NCBI GenBank assembly: GCA_036925085.1 | Contig: JAUPFP010000097.1 | Span: 404,001-468,000, forward strand | DNA: 64,000 nucleotides | Origin: Brachycybe producta | Taxonomy: Eukaryota; Arthropoda; Diplopoda; Playtdesmida; Andrognathidae | Direction: 5' to 3' | Position numbers and translations under genes: made by a program | Notes under the pieces: model-generated | What the model saw: the letters and a program-made list of their open reading frames with translations, nothing else | Databases searched by the model: none | What the model was told of the DNA's origin: nothing | In this document: piece by piece, positions 1-11,974 of the stretch | Position numbering within the stretch: position 1 is the stretch's first letter | Layout: each line of letters begins with the position of its first letter

Positions 1-367
1 TTCACTTGCAGTGAATTTTCGAAGTTACAAATCCATGAGCAAGCATAGCCACTTCAATGACACCCACTTCGAACTGGTGTAACTTTTGAAGTGTGCATTG
101 CACACTGGAAATGAATTCATCACTGCATTCCAGACTTTTCTGGGATAGCATCAAATCCAACATTTCCATTCCCGCTTGTCTGGTTCACTTGCAATGAATT
201 TTCGAAGTTACAGATCCATGAGCAAGCAGAGACACTTCAATGATGCCCACTTTGAACTGGTGTAACTTTAGAAGCGTGCAGTGCACACTGGAATTGAAGT
301 TATATCTGCATTCATGCTTTTCTGGATATGCATCGAATCTAATATTTCCTTTCCTGCTCTTCTGGTT

Positions 368-2630
368 CACTTGCAATGAATTTTCGAAGTTACAAATCCA
401 TTAGCAAGCATAGCCACTTCAATGACACCCATTTCGAACTGGTGTAACTTTTGAAGCGTGCTATGCACACTGGAATTATAGACATCTCTGCATTTCAGGC
501 TTTACTGGAACTGCATCGAATCTAACATTTCCATCCCCGCTCTTCTGATTCACTTGCAATGAATTTTCGAAGTTACAAATCCATTAGCAAGCATAGCCAC
601 TTCGAACTGGTGTAACTTTTGAAGCGTGCTATGCACACTGGAATTATAGACATCTCTGCATTTCAGGCTTTTCTGGAACTGCATCGCATCTAACATTTCC
701 ATCCCCGCTCTTCTGATTCACTTGCAATGAATTTTCGAAGTTACAAATCCAAGAGCAAGCATAGACACATCAATGACACCCAATTCGAACTGGTGTATCT
801 TTTGAAGCATGCAGTGTACACTGGAATTGAAGTTATATCCGCATTCAGGCTTTTCTGGTAATGCATCGAATTCAATATTTCTGTTCCCGCTTTTCTGGTT
901 CACTTGGAGTGAATTTTCGAAGTTACAGATAAATGAGCAAGCATAGACACTTCAATGATGCCCACTTCGAACTGGTGTAACTTTTGAAGCGTGCATTGCA
1001 CACTGGAAATGAAGACATCACTGAATTCCAGACTTTTCTTCGAATGCATCAAATTTAAACATTTCCATTCCCGCTCGTCTGTTTCACTTGCTATGAATTT
1101 TCGAAGTTACAGATCCATTAGCAAGCATAGCCACTTCATTGACACCCACTTCGAACTGGTGTAACTTTTGAAGCGTGCATTGCACACTGGAAATGAATTC
1201 ATTACTGCATTCCAGACTTTTCTGGGAATGCATCAAATCCAACATTTCCATTCCCGCTCGTCTGGTTCACTTGCAATGAATTTTCGAAGTTACAGATCCA
1301 TGAGCAAGCAGAGACACTTCAATGATGCCCACTTCTAACTGGTGTAACTTTAGAAGCGTACAGTGCACACTGGAAATGAAGACATCACTGAATTCCAGAC
1401 TTTTCTGGGAATGCATCAAATCCAACATTTCCATTCCCGCTCGTCTGGTTCACTTGCAATGAATTTTCGAAGTTACAGATCCATGAGCAAGCAGAGACAC
1501 TTCAATGATGCCCACTTTGAACTGGTGTAACTTTAGAAGCGTGCAGTGCACACTGGAATTGAAGTTATATCTGCATTCATGCTTTTCTGGATATGCATCG
1601 AATCTAATATTTCCTTTCCTGCTCTTCTGGTTCACTTGCAATGAATTTTCGAAGTTACAAATCCATTAGCAAGCATAGCCACTTCAATGACACCCACTTC
1701 GAACTGGTGTAACTTTTGAAGCGTGCTATGCACACTGGAATTATAGACATCTCTGCATTTCAGGCTTTTCTGGAACTGCATCAAATCCAAAATTTCCATT
1801 CCCGCTCGTCTGGTTCACTTGCAGTGAATTTTCGAAGTTACAAATCCATGAGCAAGCATAGCCACTTCAATGACACCCACTTCGAACTGGTGTAACTTTT
1901 GAAGTGTGCATTGCACACTGGAAATGAATTCATCACTGCATTCCAGACTTTTCTGGGATAGCATCAAATCCAACATTTCCATTCCCGCTTGTCTGGTTCA
2001 CTTGCAATGAATTTTCGAAGTTACAGATCCATGAGCAAGCAGAGACACTTCAATGATGCCCACTTTGAACTGGTGTAACTTTAGAAGCGTGCAGTGCACA
2101 CTGGAATTGAAGTTATATCTGCATTCATGCTTTTCTGGATATGCATCGAATCTAATATTTCCTTTCCTGCTCTTCTGGTTCACTTGCAATGAATTTTCGA
2201 AGTTACAAATCCATTAGCAAGCATAGCCACTTCAATGACACCCACTTCGAACTGGTGTAACTTTTGAAGTGTGCATTGCACACTGGAAATGAATTCATCA
2301 CTGCATTCCAGACTTTTCTGGGATAGCATCAAATCCAACATTTCCATTCCCGCTTGTCTGGTTCACTTGCAATGAATTTTCGAAGTTACAGATCCATGAG
2401 CAAGCAGAGACACTTCAATGATGCCCACTTTGAACTGGTGTAACTTTAGAAGCGTGCAGTGCACACTGGAATTGAAGTTATATCTGCATTCATGCTTTTC
2501 TGGATATGCATCGAATCTAATATTTCCTTTCCTGCTCTTCTGGTTCACTTGCAATGAATTTTCGAAGTTACAAATCCATTAACAAGCATAGCCACTTCAA
2601 TGACACCCACTTCGAACTGGTGTAACTTTT
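368..2630. repeat. Higher-order repeat copy 1 (about 2.54-kb period)
   Basis: This stretch is repeated almost base for base 2544 bp downstream: monomers at 718 and 1450 recur at 3262 and 3994. After one extra monomer the offset becomes 2726 (1998 to 4724, 2363 to 5089). Diagnostic shared oddities are the shortened monomer near 600, the TTTAAACATTTCC variant near 1057 and the CATTAACAAGC variant near 2577. The period equals 14 monomers, one of them short. Identity ends at about 2630, inside a monomer, where the two copies switch to different monomer types. Confidence 0.85.
551..717. repeat. Short monomer with internal 15-bp deletion
   Basis: Here CCACTTCAATGACACCCACTTCGAAC is reduced to CCACTTCGAAC: the segment between two ACTTC direct repeats is missing, giving a monomer of about 167 bp. 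The same deletion recurs near 3141-3150 and 8061-8070 in otherwise matching contexts. It is therefore a single event copied with the higher-order unit, and a good marker for it. Confidence 0.88.
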
Positions 2631-3738
2631 GAAGTGTGCAGTGCACACTGGAAATGAAGAAATCACTGCATTCCAGACTTTTCTGGGAATGCATCAAATT
2701 TAAACATTTCCATTCCCGCTCGTCTGGTTCACTTGCAATGAATTTTCAAAGTTACAGGTTCATGAGCAAGCATAGACACTTCAATGATGCCCATTTTGAA
2801 CTGGTGTAACTTTAGAAGCGTGCAGTGCACACTGGAATTGAAGTTATATCTGCATTCATGCTTTTCTGGATATGCATCGAATCCAATATTTCCTTTCCTG
2901 CTCTTCTGGTTCACTTGCAATGAATTTTCGAAGTTACAAATCCATTAGCAAGCATAGCCACTTCAATGACACCCACTTCGAACTGGTGTAACTTTTGAAG
3001 CGTGCTATGCACACTGGAATTATAGACATCTCTGCATTTCAGGCTTTACTGGAACTGCATCGAATCTAACATTTCCATCCCCGCTCTTCTGATTCACTTG
3101 CAATGAATTTTCGAAGTTACAAATCCATTAGCAAGCATAGCCACTTCGAACTGGTGTAACTTTTGAAGCGTGCTATGCACACTGGAATTATAGACATCTC
3201 TGCATTTCAGGCTTTTCTGGAACTGCATCGCATCTAACATTTCCATCCCCGCTCTTCTGATTCACTTGCAATGAATTTTCGAAGTTACAAATCCAAGAGC
3301 AAGCATAGACACATCAATGACACCCAATTCGAACTGGTGTATCTTTTGAAGCATGCAGTGTACACTGGAATTGAAGTTATATCCGCATTCAGGCTTTTCT
3401 GGTAATGCATCGAATTCAATATTTCCGTTCCCGCTTTTCTGGTTCACTTGGAGTGAATTTTCGAAGTTACAGATAAATGAGCAAGCATAGACACTTCAAT
3501 GACGCCCACTTCGAACTGGTGTAACTTTTGAAGCGTGCATTGCACACTGGAAATGAAGACATCACTGAATTCCAGACTTTTCTTGGAATGCATCAAATTT
3601 AAACATTTCCATTACCGCTCGTCTGTTTCACTTGCTATGAATTTTCGAAGTTACAGATCCATTAGCAAGCATAGCCACTTCATTGACACCCACTTCGAAC
3701 TGGTGTAACTTTTGAAGCGTGCATTGCACACTGGAAAT
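2605..3738. repeat. Source-like copy of a 1.13-kb segmental duplication
   Basis: This segment is matched at a constant offset of 4919 bp by 7524-8657. It includes the 15-bp-deleted monomer and the TTCTTGGAATGCATC variant. At the left junction the flanks differ (CACTTCAATGACACCCACTTCG here, CTCTTAAATGACACCCAAATTG there); at the right junction this copy continues into GAATTCATTACTGC, the other into GAAGACATCACTGAATTCC. Both breakpoints fall inside monomers. Confidence 0.85.
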
Positions 3739-5357
3739 GAATTCATTACTGCATTCCAGACTTTTCTGGGAATGCATCAAATCCAACATTTCCATTCCCG
3801 CTCGTCTGGTTCACTTGCAATGAATTTTCGAAGTTACAGATCCATGAGCAAGCAGAGACACTTCAATGATGCCCACTTCTAACTGGTGTAACTTTAGAAG
3901 CGTACAGTGCACACTGGAAATGAAGACATCACTGAATTCCAGACTTTTCTGGGAATGCATCAAATCCAACATTTCCATTCCCGCTCGTCTGGTTCACTTG
4001 CAATGAATTTTCGAAGTTACAGATCCATGAGCAAGCAGAGACACTTCAATGATGCCCACTTTGAACTGGTGTAACTTTAGAAGCGTACAGTGCACACTGG
4101 AATTGAAGTTATATCTGCATTCATGCTTTTCTGGATATGCATCGAATCTAATATTTCCTTTCCTGCTCTTCTGGTTCACTTGCAATGAATCTTCGAAGTT
4201 ACAGATCCATGAGCAAGCAGAGACACTTCAATGATGCCCACTTCGAACTGGTGTAACTTTAGAAGCGTACAGTGCACACTGGAATTGAAGTTATATCTGC
4301 ATTCATGCTTTTCTGGATATGCATCGAATCTAATATTTCCTTTCCTGCTCTTCTGGTTCACTTGCAATGAATTTTCGAAGTTACAAATCCATTAGCAAGC
4401 ATAGCCACTTCAATGACACCCACTTCGAACTGGTGTAACTTTTGAAGCGTGCTATGCACACTGGAATTATAGACATCTCTGCATTTCAGGCTTTTCTGGA
4501 ACTGCATCAAACCCAAAATTTCCATTCCCGCTCGTCTGGTTCACTTGCAGTGAATTTTCGAAGTTACAAATCCATGAGCAAGCATAGCCACTTCAATGAC
4601 ACCCACTTCGAACTGGTGTAACTTTTGAAGTGTGCATTGCACACTGGAAATGAATTCATCACTGCATTCCAGACTTTTCTGGGATAGCATCAAATCCAAC
4701 ATTTCCATTCCCGCTTGTCTGGTTCACTTGCAATGAATTTTCGAAGTTACAGATCCATGAGCAAGCAGAGACACTTCAATGATGCCCACTTTGAACTGGT
4801 GTAACTTTAGAAGCGTGCAGTGCACACTGGAATTGAAGTTATATCTGCATTCATGCTTTTCTGGATATGCATCGAATCTAATATTTCCTTTCCTGCTCTT
4901 CTGGTTCACTTGCAATGAATTTTCGAAGTTACAAATCCATTAGCAAGCATAGCCACTTCAATGACACCCACTTCGAACTGGTGTAACTTTTGAAGTGTGC
5001 ATTGCACACTGGAAATGAATTCATCACTGCATTCCAGACTTTTCTGGGATAGCATCAAATCCAACATTTCCATTCCCGCTTGTCTGGTTCACTTGCAATG
5101 AATTTTCGAAGTTACAGATCCATGAGCAAGCAGAGACACTTCAATGATGCCCACTTTGAACTGGTGTAACTTTAGAAGCGTGCAGTGCACACTGGAATTG
5201 AAGTTATATCTGCATTCATGCTTTTCTGGATATGCATCGAATCTAATATTTCCTTTCCTGCTCTTCTGGTTCACTTGCAATGAATTTTCGAAGTTACAAA
5301 TCCATTAACAAGCATAGCCACTTCAATGACACCCACTTCGAACTGGTGTAACTTTTG
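2912..5357. repeat. Higher-order repeat copy 2, with one monomer inserted
   Basis: This is the second copy of the 14-monomer unit that begins at 368. It differs by scattered single bases (for example CACCCACTTCG at about 2970 against CACCCATTTCG in copy 1) and by one additional b-type monomer. The adjacent b monomers at 3995 and 4177 share the AAGCGTACAG variant, so the extra one most likely arose by local unequal exchange. The copy ends at about 5357, just after the shared CATTAACAAGC marker near 5303. Confidence 0.85.
4177..4358. repeat. Extra b-type monomer distinguishing copy 2
   Basis: This 182-bp monomer begins CACTTGCAATGAATCTTCG and has no counterpart in copy 1, so it alone explains the shift in offset from 2544 to 2726 bp. 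The AATCTTCG variant and the AAGCGTACAG block also occur together in the monomer at 6552, so a related copy exists elsewhere in the left region. Confidence 0.8.
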
Positions 5358-7523
5358 AAGCGTGCTATGCACACTGGAATTATAGACATCTCTGCATTTC
5401 AGGCTTTTCTGGAACTGCATCAAATCCAAAATTTCCATTCCCGCTCGTCTGGTTCACTTGCAATGAATTTTCGAAGTTACAAATCCATGAGCAAGCATAG
5501 CCACTTCAATGACACCCACTTCGAACTGGTGTAACTTTTGAAGTGTGCATTGCACACTGGAAATGAAGACATCACTGCATTCCAGACTTTTCTGGGAATG
5601 CATCAAATCCAAAATTTCCATTGCCGCTCGTCTGGTTCACTTGCTATGAATTTTCAAAGTTACAGATAAATAAGCAAGCATAGCCACTTCAATGACACCC
5701 ACTTCGAACTGGTGTAACTTTTGAAGCGTGCTATGCACACTGGAATTATAGACATCTCTGCATTTCAGGCTTTTCTGGAACTGCATCGAATTCAATATTT
5801 CCGTTCCCGCTTTTCTGGTTCACTTGGAGTGAATTTTCGAAGTTACAAATCCATTAGCAAGCATAGCCACTTCAATGACACCCACTTCGAACTGGTGTAA
5901 CTTTTGAAGTGTGCATTGCACACTGGAAATGAATTCATCACTGCATTCCAGACTTTTCTGGGATAGCATCAAATCCAACATTTCCATTCCCGCTTGTCTG
6001 GTTCACTTGCAATGAATTTTCGAAGTTACAGATCCATGAGCAAGCAGAGACACTTCAATGATGCCCACTTTGAACTGGTGTAACTTTAGAAGCGTGCAGT
6101 GCACACTGGAATTGAAGTTATATCTGCATTCATGCTTTTCTGGATATGCATCGAATCTAATATTTCCTTTCCTGCTCTTCTGGTTCACTTGCAATGAATT
6201 TTCGAAGTTACAAATCCATTAGCAAGCATAGCCACTTCAATGACACCCACTTCGAACTGGTGTAACTTTTGAAGCGTGCTATGCACACTGGAATTATAGA
6301 CATCTCTGCATTTCAGGCTTTTCTGGACCTGCATCAAATCCAAAATTTCCATTCCCGCTCGTCTGGTTCACTTGCAATGAATTTTCGAAGTTACAAATCC
6401 ATGAGCAAGCATAGCCACTTCAATGACACCCACTTCGAACTGGTGTAACTTTTGAAGCGTGCTATGCACACTGGAATTATAGACATCTCTGCATTTCAGG
6501 CTTTTCTGGAACTGCATCGAATTCAATATTTCCGTTCCCGCTTTTCTGGTTCACTTGCAATGAATCTTCGAAGTTACAGATCCATGAGCAAGCAGAGACA
6601 CTTCAATGATGCCCACTTCGAACTGGTGTAACTTTAGAAGCGTACAGTGCACACTGGAATTGAAGTTATATCTGCATTCATGCTTTTCTGGATATGCATC
6701 GAATCTAAAATTTCCTTTCCTGCTCTTCTGGTTCACTTGCAATGAATTTTCGAAGTTACAAATCCATTAGCAAGCATAGCCACTTCAATGACACCCACTT
6801 CGAACTGGTGTAACTTTTGAATTGTGCATTGCACACTGGAAATGAATTCATCACTGCATTCCAGACTTTTCTGGGATAGCATCAAATCCAACATTTCCAT
6901 TCCCGCTCTTCTGATTCACTTGCAATGAATTTTCGAAGTTACAAATCCAAGAGCAAGCATAGACACATCAATGACACCCAATTCGAACTGGTGTATATTT
7001 TGAAGCGTGCAGTGTACACTGGAATTGTAGTTATATCCGCATTCAGGCTTTTCTGGGAATGCATCGAATTCAATATTTCCGTTCCCGCTTTTCTGGTTCA
7101 CTTGGAGTGAATTTTCGAAGTTACAAATCCATTAGCAAGCATAGCCACTTCAATGACACCCACTTCGAACTTGTGTAACTTTTGAAGTGTGCATTGCACA
7201 CTGGAAATGAATTCATCACTGCATTCCAGACTTTTCTGGGAATGCATCAAATCCAACATTTCCATTCCCGCTCGTCTGGTTCACTTGCAATGAATTTTCG
7301 AAGTTACAGATCCATGAGCCAGCAGAGACACTTCAATGACACCCACTTCGAACTGGTGTATCTTTTGAAGCGTGCTTTGAACACTGAAAATGAAGACAAC
7401 TCTGCATTCCAGACTTTTCTGGGAATGCATCAAATCCAACATTTCCATTCCCGCTCGTCTGGTTCACTTGCAATGAATTTTCAAAGTTACAGGTTCATGA
7501 GCTAGCATAGACTCTTAAATGAC
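5358..7523. repeat. Mixed monomers between higher-order copies
   Basis: About 12 monomers of the same types as the flanking higher-order units, in an order that matches neither copy. b-type monomers lie at 6004 and 6552. The stretch holds several hybrids, for example a GTGCTATGCAC monomer running into AATTCAATATTTCCG near 5790 and again near 6520. Positions 7182-7505 stay open in one frame for 107 codons, but the sequence is ordinary monomer and I do not read it as a gene. Confidence 0.8.
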
Positions 7524-8657
7524 ACCCAAATTGAACTGGTGTAACTTTTGAAGTGTGCAGTGCACACTGGAAATGAAGAAATCACTGCATTCCAGACTTT
7601 TCTGGGAATGCATCAAATTTAAACATTTCCATTCCCGCTCGTCTGGTTCACTTGCAATGAATTTTCAAAGTTACAGGTTCATGAGCAAGCATAGACACTT
7701 CAATGATGCCCATTTTGAACTGGTGTAACTTTAGAAGCGTGCAGTGCACACTGGAATTGAAGTTATATCTGCATTCATGCTTTTCTGGATATGCATCGAA
7801 TCCAATATTTCCTTTCCTGCTCTTCTGGTTCACTTGCAATGAATTTTCGAAGTTACAAATCCATTAGCAAGCATAGCCACTTCAATGACACCCACTTCGA
7901 ACTGGTGTAACTTTTGAAGCGTGCTATGCACACTGGAATTATAGACATCTCTGCATTTCAGGCTTTACTGGAACTGCATCGAATCTAACATTTCCATCCC
8001 CGCTCTTCTGATTCACTTGCAATGAATTTTCGAAGTTACAAATCCATTAGCAAGCATAGCCACTTCGAACTGGTGTAACTTTTGAAGCGTGCTATGCACA
8101 CTGGAATTATAGACATCTCTGCATTTCAGGCTTTTCTGGAACTGCATCGCATCTAACATTTCCATCCCCGCTCTTCTGATTCACTTGCAATGAATTTTCG
8201 AAGTTACAAATCCAAGAGCAAGCATAGACACATCAATGACACCCAATTCGAACTGGTGTATCTTTTGAAGCATGCAGTGTACACTGGAATTGAAGTTATA
8301 TCCGCATTCAGGCTTTTCTGGTAATGCATCGAATTCAATATTTCCGTTCCCGCTTTTCTGGTTCACTTGGAGTGAATTTTCGAAGTTACAGATAAATGAG
8401 CAAGCATAGACACTTCAATGACGCCCACTTCGAACTGGTGTAACTTTTGAAGCGTGCATTGCACACTGGAAATGAAGACATCACTGAATTCCAGACTTTT
8501 CTTGGAATGCATCAAATTTAAACATTTCCATTACCGCTCGTCTGTTTCACTTGCTATGAATTTTCGAAGTTACAGATCCATTAGCAAGCATAGCCACTTC
8601 ATTGACACCCACTTCGAACTGGTGTAACTTTTGAAGCGTGCATTGCACACTGGAAAT
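7524..8657. repeat. Third, partial copy of the left higher-order repeat
   Basis: Partner of 2605-3738 at offset 4919. It is the last large block of left-type monomers before the uniform array begins. Its 3' end abuts a local repeat of the preceding monomer part: the ...TTTAAACATTTCCATTACCGC block occurs near 8515 and again near 8700. Confidence 0.85.
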
Positions 8658-9305
8658 GAAGACATCACTGAATTCCAGACTTTTCTTGGAATGCATCAAA
8701 TTTAAACATTTCCATTACCGCTCGTCTGTTTCACTTGCAATGAATTTTCGAAGTTACAAATCCATGAGCAAGCATAGACACTTCAATGACGCCCACTTCG
8801 AACTGGTGTAACTTTTGAAGCGTGCATTGCACAATGGAAATGAAGACATCACTGCATTCCAGACTTTTCTGGGAATGCATCAAATCCAAAATTTCCAATC
8901 CCGCTCGTCTGGTTCACTTGCTATGAATTTTCAAAGTTACAGATAAATGAGCAAGCATAGACACTTCAATGACGCCCACTTCGAACTGGTGTAACTTTTG
9001 AAGCGTGCATTGCACACTGGAAATGAAGACATCACTGCATTCCAGACTTTTCTGGGAATGCATCAAATCCAAAATTTCCATTCCCGCTCGTCTGGTTCAC
9101 TTGCTATGAATTTTCAAAGTTACAGATAAATGAGCAAGCATAGACACTTCAATGACGCCCACTTCGAACTGGTGTAACTTTTGAAGCGTGCATTGCACAC
9201 TGGAAATGAAGACATCACTGCATTCCAGACTGCTCTTGCAATGTGATGCATCCAAAATTTCAATTCCCGCTCGTCTGGTTCACTTGCAATGAATTTTTGA
9301 AGTTA
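8658..9305. repeat. Transition to the uniform 183-bp satellite
   Basis: GATGCCC/GACACCC monomers give way to GACGCCC monomers, and the TGCTATGAATTTTCAAAGTTACAGATAAATG start of type F becomes standard. The monomer beginning near 8739 already has the R marker CACAATGG although no E element precedes it, so type R existed independently of E. The stretch ends with the first D monomer (9098-9280) and 25 bases of the next monomer leading into the first E. Confidence 0.85.
9098..9280. repeat. D-type monomer (reference copy)
   Basis: A 183-bp monomer in which CAGACTTTTCTGGGAATGC is replaced by CAGACTGCTCTTGCAATGTG and TTTCCATTCCC by TTTCAATTCCC. A D monomer precedes 42 of the 43 E copies; the exception is the E at 37200. 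D also occurs ahead of ten of the twelve junctions where E is absent. It therefore behaves as a fixed left neighbour of the E site. Confidence 0.9.
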
Positions 9306-9621
9306 TATAAATATTCCAAGAGGTCCAGAGTATGGTCCATGAATATTTTCAAAAAATGACAAGAAATGAGTCTTTCAGATGCCCTGAAAAGCACCGAAAT
9401 GAACTCAGGAGGGCCCAACAAATTTCAGAAGACCATGAAAACCCATAAATTCAAAAAAGTAAAAATTGTCAAAAAATGAAATTCTTCCAAGAGAATTCGA
9501 GAGAATTCCCTCTTGGAAATTTTTCAAAAAACGGCCAAAACGTCTTCTAGATGCCTTGAAAAGCACTGAAATGAACTCAGGAGGGCCCAACAGACTTCAG
9601 ATGACTATGAAAACCGTAAAC
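9306..9621. repeat. E element copy 1 (long-loop subtype L), reference copy
   Basis: A 316-bp sequence unrelated to the 183-bp monomer, from TATAAATATTCC to AAAACCGTAAAC. Two diverged versions of one repeat lie inside. The block GATGCC(C/T)TGAAAAGCAC(C/T)GAA plus GAACTCAGGAGGGCCCAAC occurs with its GAACTC at 9401 and again at 9573; TTCCAAGAG starts each version (9313 and 9485). The second version stops short, so E is about 1.8 units of a 165-172 bp repeat. TTCCAAGAG at 9485-9493 pairs with CTCTTGGAA at 9510-9518 across a 16-base loop containing two GAATTC sites. Nine monomers follow, including a left-type island. Not coding: its open frames are under 70 codons and broken in other copies. Confidence 0.92.
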
Positions 9622-9804
9622 CACTTGCAATGAATTTTCGAAGTTACAAATCCATGAGCAAGCATAGACACTTCAATGACGCCCACTTCGAACTGGTGTA
9701 ACTTTTGAAGCGTGCATTGCACAATGGAAATGAAGACATCACTGCATTCCAGACTTTTCTGGGAATGCATCAAATCCAAAATTTCCAATCCCGCTCGTCT
9801 GGTT
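9622..9804. repeat. R-type monomer (reference copy)
   Basis: The 183-bp monomer that directly follows E. It starts CACTTGCAATGAATTTTCG followed by AAGTTACAAATCCATGAG, carries CACAATGG where F has CACACTGG, and ends TTTCCAATCCC. From 25.4 kb rightwards many copies are the hybrid R*, which keeps the R start but has GCATTTCAGAC and TTTCCATTCCC in the second half. Confidence 0.9.
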
Positions 9805-10080
9805 CACTTGCTATGAATTTTCAAAGTTACAGATAAATGAGCAAGCATAGACACTTCAATGACGCCCACTTCGAACTGGTGTAACTTTTGAAGCGTGCAT
9901 TGCACACTGGAAATGAAGACATCACTGCATTCCAGACTTTTCTGGGAATGCATCAAATCCAAAATTTCCAATCCCGCTCGTCTGGTTCACTTGCTATGAA
10001 TTTTCAAAGTTACAGATAAATGAGCAAGCATAGACACTTCAATGACGCCCACTTCGAACTGGTGTAACTTTTGAAGCGTG

Positions 10081-10910
10081 CAGTGTACACTGGAATTGAA
10101 GTTATATCCGCATTCAGGCTTTTCTGGTAATGCATCGAATTCAATATTTCCGTTCCCGCTTTTCTGGTTCACTTGGAGTGAATTTTCGAAGTTACAGATA
10201 AATGAGCAAGCATAGACACTTCAATGACGCCCACTTCGAACTGGTGTAACTTTTGAAGCGTGCATTGCACACTGGAAATGAAGACATCACTGAATTCCAG
10301 ACTTTTCTTGGAATGCATCAAATTTAAACATTTCCATTCCCGCTCGTCTGTTTCACTTGCTATGAATTTTCGAAGTTACAGATCCATTAGCAAGCATAGC
10401 CACTTCATTGACACCCACTTCGAACTGGTGTAACTTTTGAAGCGTGCATTGCACACTGGAAATGAATTCATTACTGCATTCCAGACTTTTCTGGGAATGC
10501 ATCAAATCCAACATTTCCATTCCCGCTCGTCTGGTTCACTTGCAATGAATTTTCGAAGTTACAGATCCATGAGCAAGCAGAGACACTTCAATGATGCCCA
10601 CTTCTAACTGGTGTAACTTTAGAAGCGTACAGTGCACACTGGAAATGAAGACATCACTGAATTCCAGACTTTTCTGGGAATGCATCAAATCCAACATTTC
10701 CATTCCCGCTCGTCTGGTTCACTTGCAATGAATTTTCGAAGTTACAGATCCATGAGCAAGCAGAGACACTTCAATGATGCCCACTTTGAACTGGTGTAAC
10801 TTTAGAAGCGTGCAGTGCACACTGGAATTGAAGTTATATCTGCATTCATGCTTTTCTGGATATGCATCGAATCTAATATTTCCTTTCCTGCTCTTCTGGT
10901 TCACTTGCAA
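10081..10910. repeat. Island of left-type monomers inside the composite array
   Basis: It matches 3355-4185 at an offset of about 6725 bp, including the GTGTACACTGG, TTTAAACATTTCC and AAGCGTACAG variants in the same order and the b monomer at 10720. Left-type and E-bearing DNA are therefore interleaved, not separated by one clean boundary. Confidence 0.85.
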
Positions 10911-11292
10911 TGAATTTTCGAAGTTACAAATCCATGAGCAAGCATAGACACTTCAATGACGCCCACTTCGAACTGGTGTAACTTTTGAAGCGTGCATTGC
11001 ACACTGGAAATGAAGACATCACTGCATTCCAGACTTTTCTGGGAATGCATCAAATCCAAAATTTCCATTCCCGCTCGTCTGGTTCACTTGCTATGAATTT
11101 TCAAAGTTACAGATAAATGAGCAAGCATAGACACTTCAATGACGCCCACTTCGAACTGGTGTAACTTTTGAAGCGTGCATTGCACACTGGAAATGAAGAC
11201 ATCACTGCATTCCAGACTGCTCTTGCAATGTGATGCATCCAAAATTTCAATTCCCGCTCGTCTGGTTCACTTGCAATGAATTTTTGAAGTTA

Positions 11293-11608
11293 TATAAATA
11301 TTCCAAGAGGTCCAGAGTATGGTCCATGAATATTTTCAAAAAATGACAAGAAATGAGTCTTTCAGATGCCCTGAAAAGCACCGAAATGAACTCAGGAGGG
11401 CCCAACAAATTTCAGAAGACCATGAAAACCCATAAATTCAAAAAAGTAAAAATTGTCAAAAAATGAAATTCTTCCAAGAGAATTCGAGAGAATTCCCTCT
11501 TGGAAATTTTTCAAAAAACGGCCAAAACGTCTTCTAGATGCCTTGAAAAGCACTGAAATGAACTCAGGAGGGCCCAACAGACTTCAGATGACTATGAAAA
11601 CCGTAAAC
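11293..11608. repeat. E element copy 2 (subtype L)
   Basis: Same length and loop as copy 1; identical over the parts I compared. Four monomers (R, F, F, D) separate it from copy 3. Confidence 0.92.
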
Positions 11609-11974
11609 CACTTGCAATGAATTTTCGAAGTTACAAATCCATGAGCAAGCATAGACACTTCAATGACGCCCACTTCGAACTGGTGTAACTTTTGAAGCGT
11701 GCATTGCACAATGGAAATGAAGACATCACTGCATTCCAGACTTTTCTGGGAATGCATCAAATCCAAAATTTCCAATCCCGCTCGTCTGGTTCACTTGCTA
11801 TGAATTTTCAAAGTTACAGATAAATGAGCAAGCATAGACACTTCAATGACGCCCACTTCGAACTGGTGTAACTTTTGAAGCGTGCATTGCACACTGGAAA
11901 TGAAGACATCACTGCATTCCAGACTTTTCTGGGAATGCATCAAATCCAAAATTTCCATTCCCGCTCGTCTGGTT

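Larger units (their letters stand above)
1..8657. repeat. Heterogeneous 182-bp satellite region with higher-order repeats
   Basis: This region holds about 47 monomers of at least five recognisable types. They differ in blocks such as GTGCATTGCAC, GTGCAGTGCAC or GTGCTATGCAC at the central dyad, and GAATTCATCACTG, GAAGTTATATCTG or TTATAGACATCTC downstream of it. Neighbouring monomers differ clearly, while copies thousands of bases away are near-identical, which is the signature of higher-order repeats. No E element occurs here. Relative to the right side it looks older and less homogenised, as expected near the edge of an expanding array (inference). Confidence 0.93.

Noticed and set aside
7182..7505. 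107-codon plus-strand frame
   Set aside because: It covers nearly two ordinary monomers that happen to lack a stop. The encoded sequence repeats itself with the monomer and resembles no protein I know.
9485..9518. CENP-B box
   Set aside because: No 17-base match to the TTCGNNNNANNCGGG core. The L loop has TTCG with A at the right place but TCCC follows; the minus-strand TTCGAAGTGGGCGTC in monomers also fails at several core positions.
9306..9621. E as a transposon (MITE, SINE or solo LTR)
   Set aside because: No terminal inverted repeats, no TG...CA ends, no poly-A or A/B boxes, and flanks that do not match the E-absent allele. The 25-base flank similarity is ordinary monomer sequence from two monomer types.
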